Positions 12,001-17,809 of a stretch of DNA of 64,000 nt are shown here, piece by piece. A program made the translations under genes and the position numbers. The DNA comes from Lewinella sp. W8 (GTDB lineage Bacteria > Bacteroidota > Bacteroidia > Chitinophagales > Saprospiraceae). Position 1 is the first letter of the stretch; each line of letters begins with the position of its first letter. The notes beneath the pieces are model-generated. The model had not been told where the DNA came from, ran no database searches, and saw only the letters and a list, made by a program, of their open reading frames with translations. The stretch spans positions 73,358 through 137,357 of the forward strand of contig NZ_SNAQ03000013.1 of the NCBI RefSeq assembly GCF_004375085.3, read 5' to 3'.

Positions 12001-12488
12001 TGATCACTACGAGTTGGAACTGGGCGGGAAGCTCCGTACCCAACACCTGGACGGGAGATGAAATTCTCTTTACCCTCGAAGTGACGGCACTCACGGACGG
12101 AAAGCTCAGCGATGCGCTGACCGCCGGAAGCCGGTACACGGAGGCAGAGGCTTACGTTCGCGGTAGTAATGAAGTGCGTGATATCGCCCTGATCTTCAAC
12201 GGTGCCGTTGAAGTGACCGGAGGATACCAGTTGCTGCAGAACATCCCGAACCCCGTAAGCCGGGAGACGATGATTGGCTTTGAATTACCCGTTGCGGAAG
12301 CGGAGGTAATCATCACGATTACGGATGCTGCCGGCCGTCTGGTACGCGAGTACCGTCAGGAGGGCATTGCGGGTTACAACAGCCTGCGGGTGACCAAGCA
12401 GGAGCTGGGCGGAGCTTCCGGTGTATACTCCTACACCGTAGCCGCCGGCGACTGGGTGGCCACCAAACGCATGGTGATTATGGAATAA
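1..12488 (+). CDS. Giant DUF11-repeat surface protein with T9SS type A sorting domain (5' partial)
   Basis: The reading frame is already open at base 3, so the start lies upstream; 4161 residues are visible. About 15 DUF11-like repeats of roughly 165-175 residues fill residues 1-2600, each opening with an FDLALxK motif and ending in an Asp-rich linker. Residues about 2600-3750 hold cysteine-containing Ig/HYR-like modules, including an EF-hand-like DNDFDGVIDEG stretch. A carboxypeptidase-regulatory-like plus dockerin-like segment (about 3745-3860, DVNGTEDIDVSDIIAIRR) follows. The last ~85 residues (QNIPNPVSRETMIGFELP ... ATKRMVIME) are a type A T9SS C-terminal sorting domain. Export across the outer membrane by T9SS and surface attachment follow from that domain; a role in adhesion or matrix formation is inference. 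The C-terminal half is homologous to the protein at 39454-50433. A strong terminator follows the stop. Confidence 0.93.
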   Translation, partial: EVSFTITVENQGEVTADNIEVTDYLPTGLSLSANATGWTDNGDGTATFAIDGELAPGASTTITILVTVDAGTDGEDLVNVAEISAATDSEDGAVEDIDSTPDTDDGNDAGGAVGTPSDDATTGDGSGAPGDVEENTDEDDADPALISIGEFDLALIKTLSPGQELMVMPGDEVSFTITVENQGEVTADNIEVTDYIPTGLSFSANNDGAIWTDNGDGTATASIAGELAPGESTTLTILLTVDAGTDGEELINVAEISAATDSEDGAVEDIDSTPDTDAGNDAGGAVGTPSDDVTSGDGTGAPGDTDPNTDEDDADPALIRVNPFDLALIKELADGQSGVVMPGEEVTFTITVFNQGMVDAANIEITDYVPDGFTFDENQADNDAAGWSASGDNAVITLDGVLAAGESTTVDIVLTVDGGLTANTQLVNVAEISDATDSEGGAVEDIDSTPDDDANNDAGGQVNSGADDVNDGNGTGAVGDSDPVSDEDDADPEDVVVAPFDLALTKVVTDPADGMVMPGDEVTFTITVENQGMVTATDIEITDYVPNGLSFDENQADNDAAGWSADGDNAVITLAGPLEPGESTTVDIVLTVDAGTDNEELINVAEISAANDGTGTPATDLDSPMDDDPDNDAGGAAGTPSDDVTSGDGTGAPGDTDANTDEDNADPALIRVNPFDLALIKELADGQSQVVMPGDEVTFTITVFNQGMVDAANIEITDYVPDGFTFDENQADNDAAGWSASGDNAVITLDGVLAAGESTTVDIVLTVDGGLSANTQLVNVAEISDATDSEGGAVEDIDSTPDDDANNDAGGQVNSGADDVNDGNGTGAVGDSDPVSDEDDADPEDVVVAPFDLALTKVVTNPADGMVMPGDEVTFTITVENQGMVTATDIEITDYVPNGLSFDENQADNDAAGWSADGDNAVITLAGPLEPGETTTVDIVLTVDPGTDGEELVNVAEISASNDGTGTPIEDFDSDMDDDPNNDAGGEPETPSDDATTGDGSGEPGDTEENTDEDDADPALIRVNTFDLALIKTLSDGQDPVVEPGDEVSFTITVENQGMVDAANIEVTDYIPDGLSFSANNDAALWTDNGDGTATASLPGILVAGESTTITILLTVDPGTDGEDLVNVAEISAATDSEGGAVEDVDSTPDTDDTNDAGGAVGTPSDDASTGDGSGEPGDTEENTDEDDADPALISIGEFDLALVKTLSDGQEAVVMPGDEVSFTITVENQGMVTAANIEVTDYIPTGLSFSANNDLSIWTDNGDGTATAVVPGTLAPGGSTTLTILLTVDPGTDGEDLVNVAEISDATDSVDGEVEDIDSTPDTDDTNDAGGAVGTPSDDATTGDGSGEPGDTEENTDEDDADPALISIGAFDLALIKELGEGEDGIVEPGDEVTFTITVFNQGMVDAANIEITDYVPDGFTFDENQADNAAAGWSASGDNAVITLDGVLAAGASTTIDIVLTVDGGVQSNTQLINVAEISDATDSEGGEVEDIDSTPDDDATNDAGGQVNSAADDVNDGNGTGTVGDSDPVSDEDDADPEDVVVAPFDLALIKELADGQSATVEPGDTIRYTITVINQGGMTANNIEVTDYIPENMTFEMGAGDGVTDNATLGWTASNGLATNTLVIDGGLPPNESITIDLFLTLDSPLLPPGTVIDNFAEISGATDITGADQGDIDSEYDQDPDDDDLTADNEVNGNGNIPGEDDDDHDIASITIEGFDLALIKVLADDQPAEVRPGDTIHYRIRVINQGMIAADNIELVDYLPADGSLYYEGGIMGNDDAGWSLNGDGNPMRTLSVANGGLPDPLEPSEEIEVSIFLTLDNPLPAGATVDNFAEIAGATDENGDPQNDIDSTPDEDNDDTLNDDNDVSGNGNQGEDEDDHDIATVEILPFDLALIKELADGQSAVVAPGDTVAYTITVFNQGDIPADNIVISDYIPANMTFEAGAGNGVTDNATIGWTESNGIATTTLTIDGGLQPDESVTVDIYLTLNNPLEAGIDVANFAEISDATDENGDEQDDDDSEFDDNPDDDDLTDDNETGGDGDIPGEDDDDHDVAVITTATFDLALIKELGPDQDMAVEPGDTIEYVITILNQGDIAADNIEVTDYLPENMFFEGGIDGNEDWTDNGGLITRTIEVGDELDAPLAPQASVQVSLFLTIDNPLPAGTVIDNFAEISDATDDTGDAQEDVDSEYDQDPDDDTLTQDNEVNGNGDNPGEDDDDHDVATVVIEAFDLALIKELAEGQSVNVEAGDTVYFTINILNQGMIAADNILVSDYVTNQVDGFMWDPTIPVNDAAGWMQTGTIGPDTLLVQTTLSVENGALPEGGLAPGETVSVDIALVVNPAMEAVMQLTNLAEISDATDENGDEVEDVDSPMDEDPYNDEFFEDNEIQGDGLAGEDEDNHDPASIFVGGFDLALQKGLADGEPNVVETGEEITFTITVFNQGAIPADNIALVDYIPDGFLFDPELNPNWTDNGDGTASDTLSVAEGTLPEGGLLPGQSTTVTITLTVAPPMFPDYALGEVGPDDVNPDGVESGQVLVNQAEIVSATDDEGESHDDIDSTPDNDSDNDDEDGNEVDDEINGDGQNGEDEDDSDIAIVTVECYQDPGVDNTITVCLGCDEATVVINLFESLAGRPNIGGTFSEGVLTFMDEDGNPITIVDVDGNELGSDDFDPENVIIPGTLDRSMDYTIDYTIAAVNDCPEMVATITIDIFDIQNLSCTGFQNISLGEDCQAEITPDMIMEGFLTCANSLEVVLLTTSGDTLRDEMGNPTTIVTNDQVNQTLFVSLVDPQCDNSCWGQILIEDKKRPEIDCADDADGFGDKDFICTDIDQIFQEQVLIFEADDMPDFLNFTGIPVVEDNCTPYEDLVIQLSDLLIPNSDPQCREQTILRTFTVTDASGNSASCVQQITVRPPTLDDVTIPTEETLNFSCSDSFETLPNGNPVPSLGGEPFVMTALGMYDVPGNGSYCNIALSYEDGPRVQTCPNSFKFVRTYRVFDWCDPDADPIIYTQTIKVGDTEAPSFTGPTQDNDFDGVIDEGPLVFSTNSGEDCGAYIRLDDPSIQLTDNCSATIQLKADIYPGGDLDGAPIGTFFLNLDDENPEISTLIPAGAHIIRYSYTDVCGNAGFTDVDFIVEDRTEPIAICEDALNVSLTSANESGGPSEGFARLVPEDIDAGSYDDCGDVTLQIGRVRQLENGTYELLPGAVYGEEVILTCADIGTVLIGLRVEDGSGNVNFCWLDVLVEDKIAPTCIAPADINMSCIDYNAELPADLSEATSEELDAAFGAATLVDNCGGTIEQTISGDVNSCGVGQFTRTFTATDGEGLTNTAPCVQRIRVIGLFDYTITFPLDEEGDCADVPEYNGIEFDDYACDLITINTSVDTFRTQETASDECFKLEVTYDIINWCEYNSIGQAYLIPRDREGDRDPASELMYLHVRPGADEGTTSDDIAWLSKFSDREYNAGAPQNDILLDNGDDLDGDDDDNGDDNIDSNPYAQDDSRGFFRYVQFIKIYDEVEPVILADDVAECFAGTGDNCVADVTLDFVAFDECSDISVTVELDADYAGVATEFERSRFLTDAEFSLSGDSLYTVSLSGIPVGDHALRVNAADGCGNFDVQVIAFCVTADKAPTPICVQTLTVTLMPDGEGGGMAAIWATDFVASEVEDCFGNVIDQYSIYREATATEDGFAPAVGDLGLDFDCADFLSGEVPVRVYAIDNNGNADYCSVVVEVQLFQPDVCESSAGTIAGLITTEDMEGIENVQVALEGPEEANFNLTTAADGRLRFENVALGADYTITPTHFEDYLNGVRTSDIVAITRHILGVAELDNPYRLLAADVNGTEDIDVSDIIAIRRVILGLSDAFPNGMPSWSFVATSHEFDVPTNPWSTAFPEVINVNNLAGNVLDADFIGVKLGDVNGTAIPNSEATGRARNLQGYLDLEMEELDMQMGESYAVPVRAKDLTSVEGYQFTLEFDRAAVEIESITPGLVGAGNFGMRFASAGLITTSWNWAGSSVPNTWTGDEILFTLEVTALTDGKLSDALTAGSRYTEAEAYVRGSNEVRDIALIFNGAVEVTGGYQLLQNIPNPVSRETMIGFELPVAEAEVIITITDAAGRLVREYRQEGIAGYNSLRVTKQELGGASGVYSYTVAAGDWVATKRMVIME
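955..3060 (+). repeat. Tandem 1053-bp duplication (two DUF11 domains per unit)
   Basis: The segment starting near 955 is repeated almost base for base starting near 2008. Anchors 961/2014 and 1110/2163 both give a period of 1053 bp, which is 351 codons, or exactly two DUF11 repeats. Identity stays very high for about 870 bp and then drops in the last linker. The other repeats in the gene are clearly more diverged, so this copy event is recent or has been homogenised. Confidence 0.85.
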
Positions 12489-12534
12489 ATAGTAAACGAT
12501 CCACCCTCCGGGGTGGGAATCGATTGATGATTGG

Positions 12535-12564
12535 ACCGCCCCCCGCCCCGGGGGGCGGTTTTTT
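12535..12564 (+). terminator. Rho-independent terminator of the DUF11 giant gene
   Basis: A perfect 10-bp GC-rich stem (ACCGCCCCCC at 12535-12544, GGGGGGCGGT at 12550-12559) with a 5-nt loop runs into six T. It lies 47 bp after the stop codon. A smaller hairpin (CCACCC/GGGTGG, 12501-12516) sits just before it. Confidence 0.92.
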
Positions 12565-12587
12565 CATGGCTTCCCGGGCTAAACTGG

Positions 12588-12607
12588 GCACCTGCACGCC
12601 GTTGCCC
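12588..12607 (+). repeat. Intergenic GCACCTGC...GCCC element, copy 1
   Basis: GCACCTGCACGCCGTTGCCC lies between the giant gene terminator and the adk promoter. Five related copies occur in other intergenic spaces of this window (24183-24201 minus, 29116-29134 plus, 37748-37766 minus, 37850-37869 plus, 57441-57460 minus). The function is unknown. Confidence 0.6.
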
Positions 12608-12735
12608 AAATCCGGAAGTAAATCCGCACCCGAAAACAAAGCTGGCCATCATGGGGTATTCGGACGCACAACCCCAGGTCTCCCATCAAGCCGTCGTCAA
12701 AATGCTAACGAATCGGATAATCAAAATATCCGCAA

Positions 12736-12766
12736 TTTGCCGGGGGAGCGGCTAGCCTTATCTTTG
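12736..12766 (+). promoter_or_regulatory. adk promoter (Bacteroidota type)
   Basis: TTTG at 12736-12739 is followed after exactly 19 bp by TATCTTTG at 12759-12766, a full match to the Bacteroidota primary sigma consensus TTTG-N19-TAnnTTTG. The adk ATG is 22 nt further on. Confidence 0.8.
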
Positions 12767-12787
12767 CACTCCATTCAGAAATCTAGT

Positions 12788-13363
12788 ATGTATAATTTGA
12801 TTCTTTTCGGCCCTCCGGGCTCGGGAAAAGGAACGCAGGCGGATTTGCTCGTTCAGGAATTTGGTTTCCTTCACATCAGTACGGGAGACATGTTCCGCTA
12901 CGAACTGAAAAACGAAACGGAGCTGGGCAAAGAAGCCAGGAAATATATGGATCGCGGAGACCTGGTGCCCGATGAGGTTACCATTGCCATGCTGCGCAAG
13001 CGGGTTGAAGCTAACCCTGACGTTACCGGGATCATCTTCGACGGTTTCCCCCGTACGGACCCCCAGGCCGCCGCCCTGAATGACCTGATGGAGAGCATGG
13101 GCCAGCAGATCAATGCCCTGATCCTGCTGGACGTGGACGAAGACGAAGTGGTGCGTCGGATTATCGGCCGCGGAAAGACCAGTGGTCGGGCGGACGATAA
13201 AAACGAGGATACCATCCGGCAGCGGTACGAGAACTTCGTGAACTATACCACCCCGGTATACGCTTACTACGATGAACTCGGCCTGTCGCACACGGTGGAC
13301 GGTATGCAGTCCATCGAGGAAGTTGCGGCCTCGGTCCGTGAAATCGTCAAGCCCGCTGAATAA
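12788..13363 (+). CDS. adk: Adenylate kinase
   Basis: 191 residues. Catalyses ATP + AMP to 2 ADP in the cytoplasm. The P-loop GPPGSGKGT is at residues 8-16 and the AMP-binding DGFPRT motif near residues 85-90. The LID segment (RGKTSGRADD region, about 125-140) is the short type without zinc cysteines, as usual for a protein of about 190 residues. The ATG at 12788 was chosen because it begins directly before the conserved first strand (MYNLILFGPP) and follows a good promoter; the longer in-frame extension upstream runs back into the terminator region and is not credible. obgE follows after 51 bp in the same direction, so the two are probably co-transcribed. Confidence 0.97.
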   Translation: MYNLILFGPPGSGKGTQADLLVQEFGFLHISTGDMFRYELKNETELGKEARKYMDRGDLVPDEVTIAMLRKRVEANPDVTGIIFDGFPRTDPQAAALNDLMESMGQQINALILLDVDEDEVVRRIIGRGKTSGRADDKNEDTIRQRYENFVNYTTPVYAYYDELGLSHTVDGMQSIEEVAASVREIVKPAE

Positions 13364-13414
13364 TCTCGGGCCGCAGGGAAAACCTATTGGCGGCCACGGG
13401 TTGTTGCCTTTGGT

Positions 13415-14449
13415 ATGAACGGTAATTTTGTAGACTACGTAAAGATTTGGCTCCGCTCGGGAAACGGGGGGCCTGGTTCGGCGCACTTCTATCGTGCCAA
13501 GGGAATCACCAAGGGTGGCCCCGACGGTGGAGACGGTGGCCGTGGTGGTCACATCGTCCTGAAGGGGAACCGGAATCTATGGACCCTGCTGGGGTTCAAG
13601 TACCGCAAACACACTAAGGCCGAACACGGTGGCAACGGTAGTGAGAACCACCGCCACGGAGCCGACGGGCAGGACGTCATTCTTGAAGTGCCGCTGGGAA
13701 CGATGGTCCGTGACGGCGAAACCGGCGCGTACGAGTTTGAGATTACAGAACACGGGGAAGAGCGCATCCTGATGCGCGGCGGCCGGGGCGGCAAGGGGAA
13801 CAGCCACTTCAAGTCCTCGACCAACCAGACGCCCCGCTACGCCCAGCCCGGCGAAGAGGGTGAGGAAGGCTGGAAAATCCTGGAGCTGAAAGTCCTGGCC
13901 GACGTGGGGTTGGTGGGGTTCCCTAACGTGGGGAAATCTACCTTGCTGTCCGTAGTCTCGGCGGCGAAACCGGAAATCGCCAATTACGAGTTTACCACCC
14001 TGGTGCCCAATCTGGGGATCGTGCAGTACCGCGACGGGAAGTCCTTCGCCATGGCCGACATTCCCGGCATCATCGAAGGAGCTCACGAAGGCAAGGGATT
14101 AGGGCACCGGTTCCTGCGCCACATTGAACGTAACGCCAGTCTGCTGTTCTGCATTCCCGCCGATGCGGACGACATCCGCGGGCAATACCGGGTGTTGCTC
14201 CGGGAGCTGGAGGCCTACAATCCGGAACTGCTGGATAAACCCCGCTTGTTGGCCCTCACTCGGGCGGACATGGTTGACGAGGAGCTGAAAGAAATGCGGG
14301 CGGGGGAAATCCCCGAAGACCTTCCCCATCAGTACATTTCTGCCGTGACGGGGGAAGGTATCCAGGAGTTGAAGGATACGCTGTACCGGATGATCATCGA
14401 GAGCCGGGAGGATTACGACGGCGTACAGCGCTCCATGGAGGAGGAGTAA
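13415..14449 (+). CDS. obgE: Obg family GTPase
   Basis: 344 residues. Essential ribosome-assembly and stress GTPase. The N-terminal Obg fold is glycine-rich ([12 protein letters not shown]). The G domain shows G1 GFPNVGKST (about 168-176), G3 DIPG (about 215), G4 as TRAD (about 285, in place of the more usual NKxD), and G5 SAVTGEG (about 308). There is no long C-terminal OCT domain, as in other Bacteroidota Obg proteins. CTTTG lies three bases before the ATG, so a nearly leaderless transcript is possible in addition to read-through from adk. Confidence 0.96.
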   Translation: MNGNFVDYVKIWLRSGNGGPGSAHFYRAKGITKGGPDGGDGGRGGHIVLKGNRNLWTLLGFKYRKHTKAEHGGNGSENHRHGADGQDVILEVPLGTMVRDGETGAYEFEITEHGEERILMRGGRGGKGNSHFKSSTNQTPRYAQPGEEGEEGWKILELKVLADVGLVGFPNVGKSTLLSVVSAAKPEIANYEFTTLVPNLGIVQYRDGKSFAMADIPGIIEGAHEGKGLGHRFLRHIERNASLLFCIPADADDIRGQYRVLLRELEAYNPELLDKPRLLALTRADMVDEELKEMRAGEIPEDLPHQYISAVTGEGIQELKDTLYRMIIESREDYDGVQRSMEEE

Positions 14450-14501
14450 ACTCTTTTACCGTGAGGGTGGGCACTGCCCCAGCCCCTAATCTCAGTTTAC
14501 A

Positions 14502-15812
14502 CTACAGGAAGCGATCAAGCGGCCCCCCAACGAGGCTCTGGAGCATCGCCGTGGCCAGGTCCCGGGATTCAATCATCGGGAGTCCCTTATCCATGTAATG
14601 GTCCTCTAGCCGAACCTGCGACTGGTGATAACTCAGGCGGAAGGCCGTAATGATTTTGGCGTGTAAAGGATCTTCGGCGGCCCAGGCGTCCAGGTTGGTC
14701 CAGAGGGTAGAAGCCCAGGTCCGTACGCGGCTGGAGGCCGCGGGCGAGAGGGCACGCTGGGCGTTGAAAATCTGATTGCGCTGCAGGCTGAGCTGACTTT
14801 CCCGGTCCGCATTGGTCATGCCGGCGGCAAGGTCGTCCACGACCGCCATCAGGACCTGAATTTCCGGCCATTCCGGCTGGTTGGCGGCGGGGTTCTTGCT
14901 CAGGGTCTGTAGACGGTACTTGCGGATTTCGGGCATCTCTTCCCAGGCACTGCGGTAGGCCGCCGTGGTTCCGGGACCGTAGTACCCGTCGATGCTCCCT
15001 TCGTAGTAGCCCCTTTCCTTGAGGACCCGTTGTACTTCGGCCGAACTGCTTCTTTTCGTCTTGCCGTCAATGGCCGGCAGGCCCGGAGCCTCGGCCGGAG
15101 CGGGGATCGCAGAGAGGCTCGCCGTATTGGCGGCGGGTTCCGGCGTACGTGCCGTCAGGTCGCCACCGTAGGTAGTGGGAGCGGCCACTTCTCCGTAAAC
15201 GGCGGGCTGGGGAGAAGGCGTGGCGGTGGTGGCCGGTGCATCGTTCAGCTCAAAGGGGATCAGTGGCTTTTTGATGCCCGTTTCGAAGGTGTTGATGGGA
15301 ATCAGCCGGATGTTGTTTACGCGCTTGATGAAGGCGTCCTGGAAGCCGTTGCTGCGAATGGTGGGCAGGGCATCGGCAGCGGACTTGCTGTCCGGGTACA
15401 AACCGGTCAGCACGCGGGTAACGCCGTCTACGGCTTCGACGAAAAGCGGGCCCACGGCCTCGTACTTTGACCACTCAACGATTTGGTTGTTGCCAATCAG
15501 GGCAATCTGGATGCCCGTCACTTCCTGCCCCTGGGCGGTGGGCAGGGCCAACGCCTGGGCGTTGCGGAACCCCCGGTTGATCAGATCTCTGGCCACGTTG
15601 ATGGCCCTGGCCTGGTTGCTGAAATTACCGAGGTAAACGTCTACCGTTTGGTTTTCCCTGGGGGCTCCGTACACGAAACCCAGGGGAGTCAATTCGGCAA
15701 AATCAGCGGCCTTAACGTCGCGAAAGGTGCCTACCTGTACGGTGAATAAATCCTGGGCGGAAACGAAGCTGAAGGTTGAGAGACAAAGAAGTAGGAAGAG
15801 CAGTCTACGCAT
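14502..15812 (-). CDS. Exported SPOR-like / peptidoglycan-binding domain protein
   Basis: 436 residues. Residues 1-19 form a signal peptide ending before QDLFTVQVG. A SPOR-like segment (FTVQVGTFRD, about 22-100) is followed by a second, weaker one (VLTGLYPDSKSAADAL, about 130-170). After a Pro/Ala/Thr-rich linker comes a PG_binding_1-like domain (VQRVLKERGYYEGSIDGYYG, about 260-300). The C-terminal ~130 residues are not recognised. SPOR and PG-binding domains bind peptidoglycan, so a periplasmic cell-wall-associated role is likely. It has no catalytic motif that I can see. It is convergent with obgE and stands alone on its strand. Confidence 0.75.
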   Translation of the reverse strand: MRRLLFLLLCLSTFSFVSAQDLFTVQVGTFRDVKAADFAELTPLGFVYGAPRENQTVDVYLGNFSNQARAINVARDLINRGFRNAQALALPTAQGQEVTGIQIALIGNNQIVEWSKYEAVGPLFVEAVDGVTRVLTGLYPDSKSAADALPTIRSNGFQDAFIKRVNNIRLIPINTFETGIKKPLIPFELNDAPATTATPSPQPAVYGEVAAPTTYGGDLTARTPEPAANTASLSAIPAPAEAPGLPAIDGKTKRSSSAEVQRVLKERGYYEGSIDGYYGPGTTAAYRSAWEEMPEIRKYRLQTLSKNPAANQPEWPEIQVLMAVVDDLAAGMTNADRESQLSLQRNQIFNAQRALSPAASSRVRTWASTLWTNLDAWAAEDPLHAKIITAFRLSYHQSQVRLEDHYMDKGLPMIESRDLATAMLQSLVGGPLDRFL

Positions 15813-16049
15813 AAATATGAGTATTGGCGTTATGTGTCTGGTGTATTGGTGTATCCGGGCCCGGGGGCATGGTTTTTCACTGGCCAGGATGGGAAAGATA
15901 ACGGTCTGGAACAGATAAATGGTATTGGGGCGTTAAACCATCCGGCAAAAGAGGTGTCAAATGATTGTTCGTATGATTTGGGGTAGTTTAGTCCACCCGT
16001 TTTCTGGAAACCTATCATAATCCTTATTACCCACCATAAATCAACCATT

Positions 16050-16616
16050 TTGCAGATTGCCCTGGACGAAAAACAGTTGGTGGCTGGTTTGAGCGACGCC
16101 CGGAGCCGGGAAGGGGCCTTTCGGACCCTGGTCAATGAATATGGCCCCCTGCTCCATCGCCACCTGCTGCGCATGCTGTCGTCTCCGGCGGACGTTGACG
16201 ACGTCCTGCAGAATACCTTCGTAAAGGTCTTTCGCAGCATTGATGGTTTTCGCGGAGACGCCAAATTAAGTACCTGGCTCTACCGGGTGGCGACCAACGA
16301 AGCCCTCAACTGGCTGCGGTCGAAGAAACGACGGGAAAAGAGCTTTACGAACGAAGAGCCCCAACGGCTGGCCGAAAGTGCGTTGCGCGCCGACCCTTAC
16401 TTCGACGGGGATGAAGCGCAGGCGCAACTGATCCTGGCCATGAAAACCTTACCGGAAAAACAGCGTATGGTGTTTTCTCTCCGGTATTTTGATGACTTGC
16501 CCTACCGGGAGATCAGTGAAATCACCGATACCTCGGAGGGTGCCCTAAAGGCCAGCTACCACCTGGCCGCCAAAAAAATTGAAGAAATATTAAAGGCTTA
16601 TGTCCAACAACGATAA
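16050..16616 (+). CDS. ECF-family RNA polymerase sigma factor
   Basis: About 188 residues. Sigma region 2 is clear (DVDDVLQNTFVKVFRSIDGF, then WLYRVATNEALNWLR) and region 4 follows (LPEKQRMVFSLRYFDDLPYR ... ISEITDTSEGALKAS). Directs RNA polymerase to alternative promoters. No ATG precedes the conserved part; TTG at 16050 is the best visible start and remains uncertain. The gene overlaps the next one by 17 nt, and that product has the form of a one-pass anti-sigma protein, so the pair is probably a membrane-signalling unit. Confidence 0.9.
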   Translation: MQIALDEKQLVAGLSDARSREGAFRTLVNEYGPLLHRHLLRMLSSPADVDDVLQNTFVKVFRSIDGFRGDAKLSTWLYRVATNEALNWLRSKKRREKSFTNEEPQRLAESALRADPYFDGDEAQAQLILAMKTLPEKQRMVFSLRYFDDLPYREISEITDTSEGALKASYHLAAKKIEEILKAYVQQR

Positions 16617-16974
16617 AGACCAATTACCGGACCTGCTGGCCTCCCTGAAGTCTCGCGGCGACGGGTATCGAACTCCCGGTCCGGAATACTTCGCCGAGCT
16701 TGCCGAGCGGAGCATGGCTGCCGGTAAGCAACGGGCGGTGCGAACCAGCCTGTGGCGCTGGTCGGCAGCCGTGGCCGCCGGACTGCTGCTCGTCCTTGGC
16801 CTCTGGTTTGCCGGAGGGCCGGCTACGGAGGAAGGAAGTCTTTTGGCCAACGAGATGACGGAAAGCGAATTGCTGCTCGCCGACATCAGTGAGGAGGACA
16901 TCGACGCCTACATTTCTGAACAGTTATACGATTTTGAAACGGAGCTGCTGGAGTCCGCTCCCCTAAATGAATAG
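16600..16974 (+). CDS. Putative membrane anti-sigma protein
   Basis: 124 residues. A short charged N-terminus (residues 1-46, cytoplasmic) precedes one membrane helix (WRWSAAVAAGLLLVLGLWFA, about 47-66). An acidic C-terminal part of about 55 residues would be periplasmic. No family motif is recognised. The call as anti-sigma factor rests on the 17-nt overlap with the ECF sigma gene, the single-pass layout and the size. The next gene begins 8 bases before its stop if the upstream ATG is used. Confidence 0.6.
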   Translation: MSNNDKDQLPDLLASLKSRGDGYRTPGPEYFAELAERSMAAGKQRAVRTSLWRWSAAVAAGLLLVLGLWFAGGPATEEGSLLANEMTESELLLADISEEDIDAYISEQLYDFETELLESAPLNE

Positions 16975-17467
16975 TCCCATGCTAAAGCATCTCATGTTTT
17001 TGAGCCTTTTGTGCTTCGGGTTTGTGGCTAGCGCGCAACCCGGTCCGCCTCCACCACCACCAAGGGGGGAAGGAGACCGCTTTGAGCGGATCAAGCAAGC
17101 CCGGCAGGCCTTCATCTCGGAGTATTTGGAACTCACGGAGCAGGAAGCGCAGGCCTTCTTTCCCGTTTTCTGGAAATACGAAGAGCAAATGCACCAACTG
17201 AAGAAGGCCATTTTTGAGCAGCGTCCCGGTCGTAGAGGCGGACGGAGAGCGGCCGATCCACCGCCCGATTTATCGGAGGAAGAGGCCCAGCGACAACTGC
17301 TGGAGGTCAGGGAAAATCGACGAAAGCTGCTGGAACTGAACCTGGACGCGGAAGCGGCCTACCTGGAAATCCTGCCCGCCGCCAAGTTGATTCAACTCGA
17401 AGAAGCCGAAAAACTCTTTCGCAAGCGACTTTGGGAGCGCGCCAAACGGGCCCGACAGCGAAATTAA
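16967..17467 (+). CDS. Spy/CpxP-like exported protein
   Basis: 166 residues from ATG 16967 (162 from ATG 16979, which gives the cleaner signal peptide MLKHLMFLSLLCFGFVASAQ). After cleavage comes a poly-proline stretch, then a highly charged helical region with FISEYLELTEQEAQAFFPVF, resembling the LTxxQ-type helices of Spy/CpxP/RcnR-like periplasmic sensors. It is the third gene of the ECF sigma / anti-sigma operon, an arrangement known in Bacteroidota for envelope or metal stress. It probably acts in the periplasm as a chaperone or sensor; the ligand is unknown. Confidence 0.65.
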   Translation: MNSPMLKHLMFLSLLCFGFVASAQPGPPPPPPRGEGDRFERIKQARQAFISEYLELTEQEAQAFFPVFWKYEEQMHQLKKAIFEQRPGRRGGRRAADPPPDLSEEEAQRQLLEVRENRRKLLELNLDAEAAYLEILPAAKLIQLEEAEKLFRKRLWERAKRARQRN

Positions 17468-17809
17468 TGCATCGGCGAAACGGAAGGTTCGAGCTCGTCG
17501 TCTTTAGGGGGCAGTACGTCTCACTGCTACTTTTATGGTTCCCAAAGCGCGGATCTCTGACCTTTATTCGGACGGTATTGCTATGATTCTGGGCGTCGCG
17601 CGCGGGTGCCGGCACAAGCCCGTATGAGCCGGGGTCATGAGAATGTCCTGGTGGAATATTTTTTCCTTTCTGGGGATTGGAGAATTTGTCTTTTGGGGCC
17701 AAATTATTGTTGGCTTCCCAGGGCAACTTTTTCGGACTTGTAGCGTATTTTTAGCACGAGTCCCAGCCAATGGCCTTAAAACGCTACGCCGGGACCGCGA
17801 CACCTCTCT
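17468..17809 (+). other. Intergenic region upstream of the TPR gene
   Basis: 342 bp without a convincing gene. At 17695-17727 a block (GGGGCCAAATTATT ... CCCAGGGCAAC) resembles a block upstream of the second sigma gene (20559-20588). TATTGTTG (17705-17712) and TATTTTTA (17746-17753) are one mismatch from the TAnnTTTG box. I cannot say which is used. Confidence 0.4.

Noticed and set aside
12524-12787. N-terminal extension of adenylate kinase
   Set aside because: It would begin inside the terminator of the previous gene and span the adk promoter; the normal N-terminus is at 12788.
14450-14501. Terminator between obgE and the SPOR-domain gene
   Set aside because: GGGCA/TGCCC pairing is present but the stem is short and no T-run follows on either strand.
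17564-17803. Minus-strand frame of 79 codons in the spacer before the TPR gene
   Set aside because: No domain, no promoter, and it covers the likely regulatory region of the next gene.
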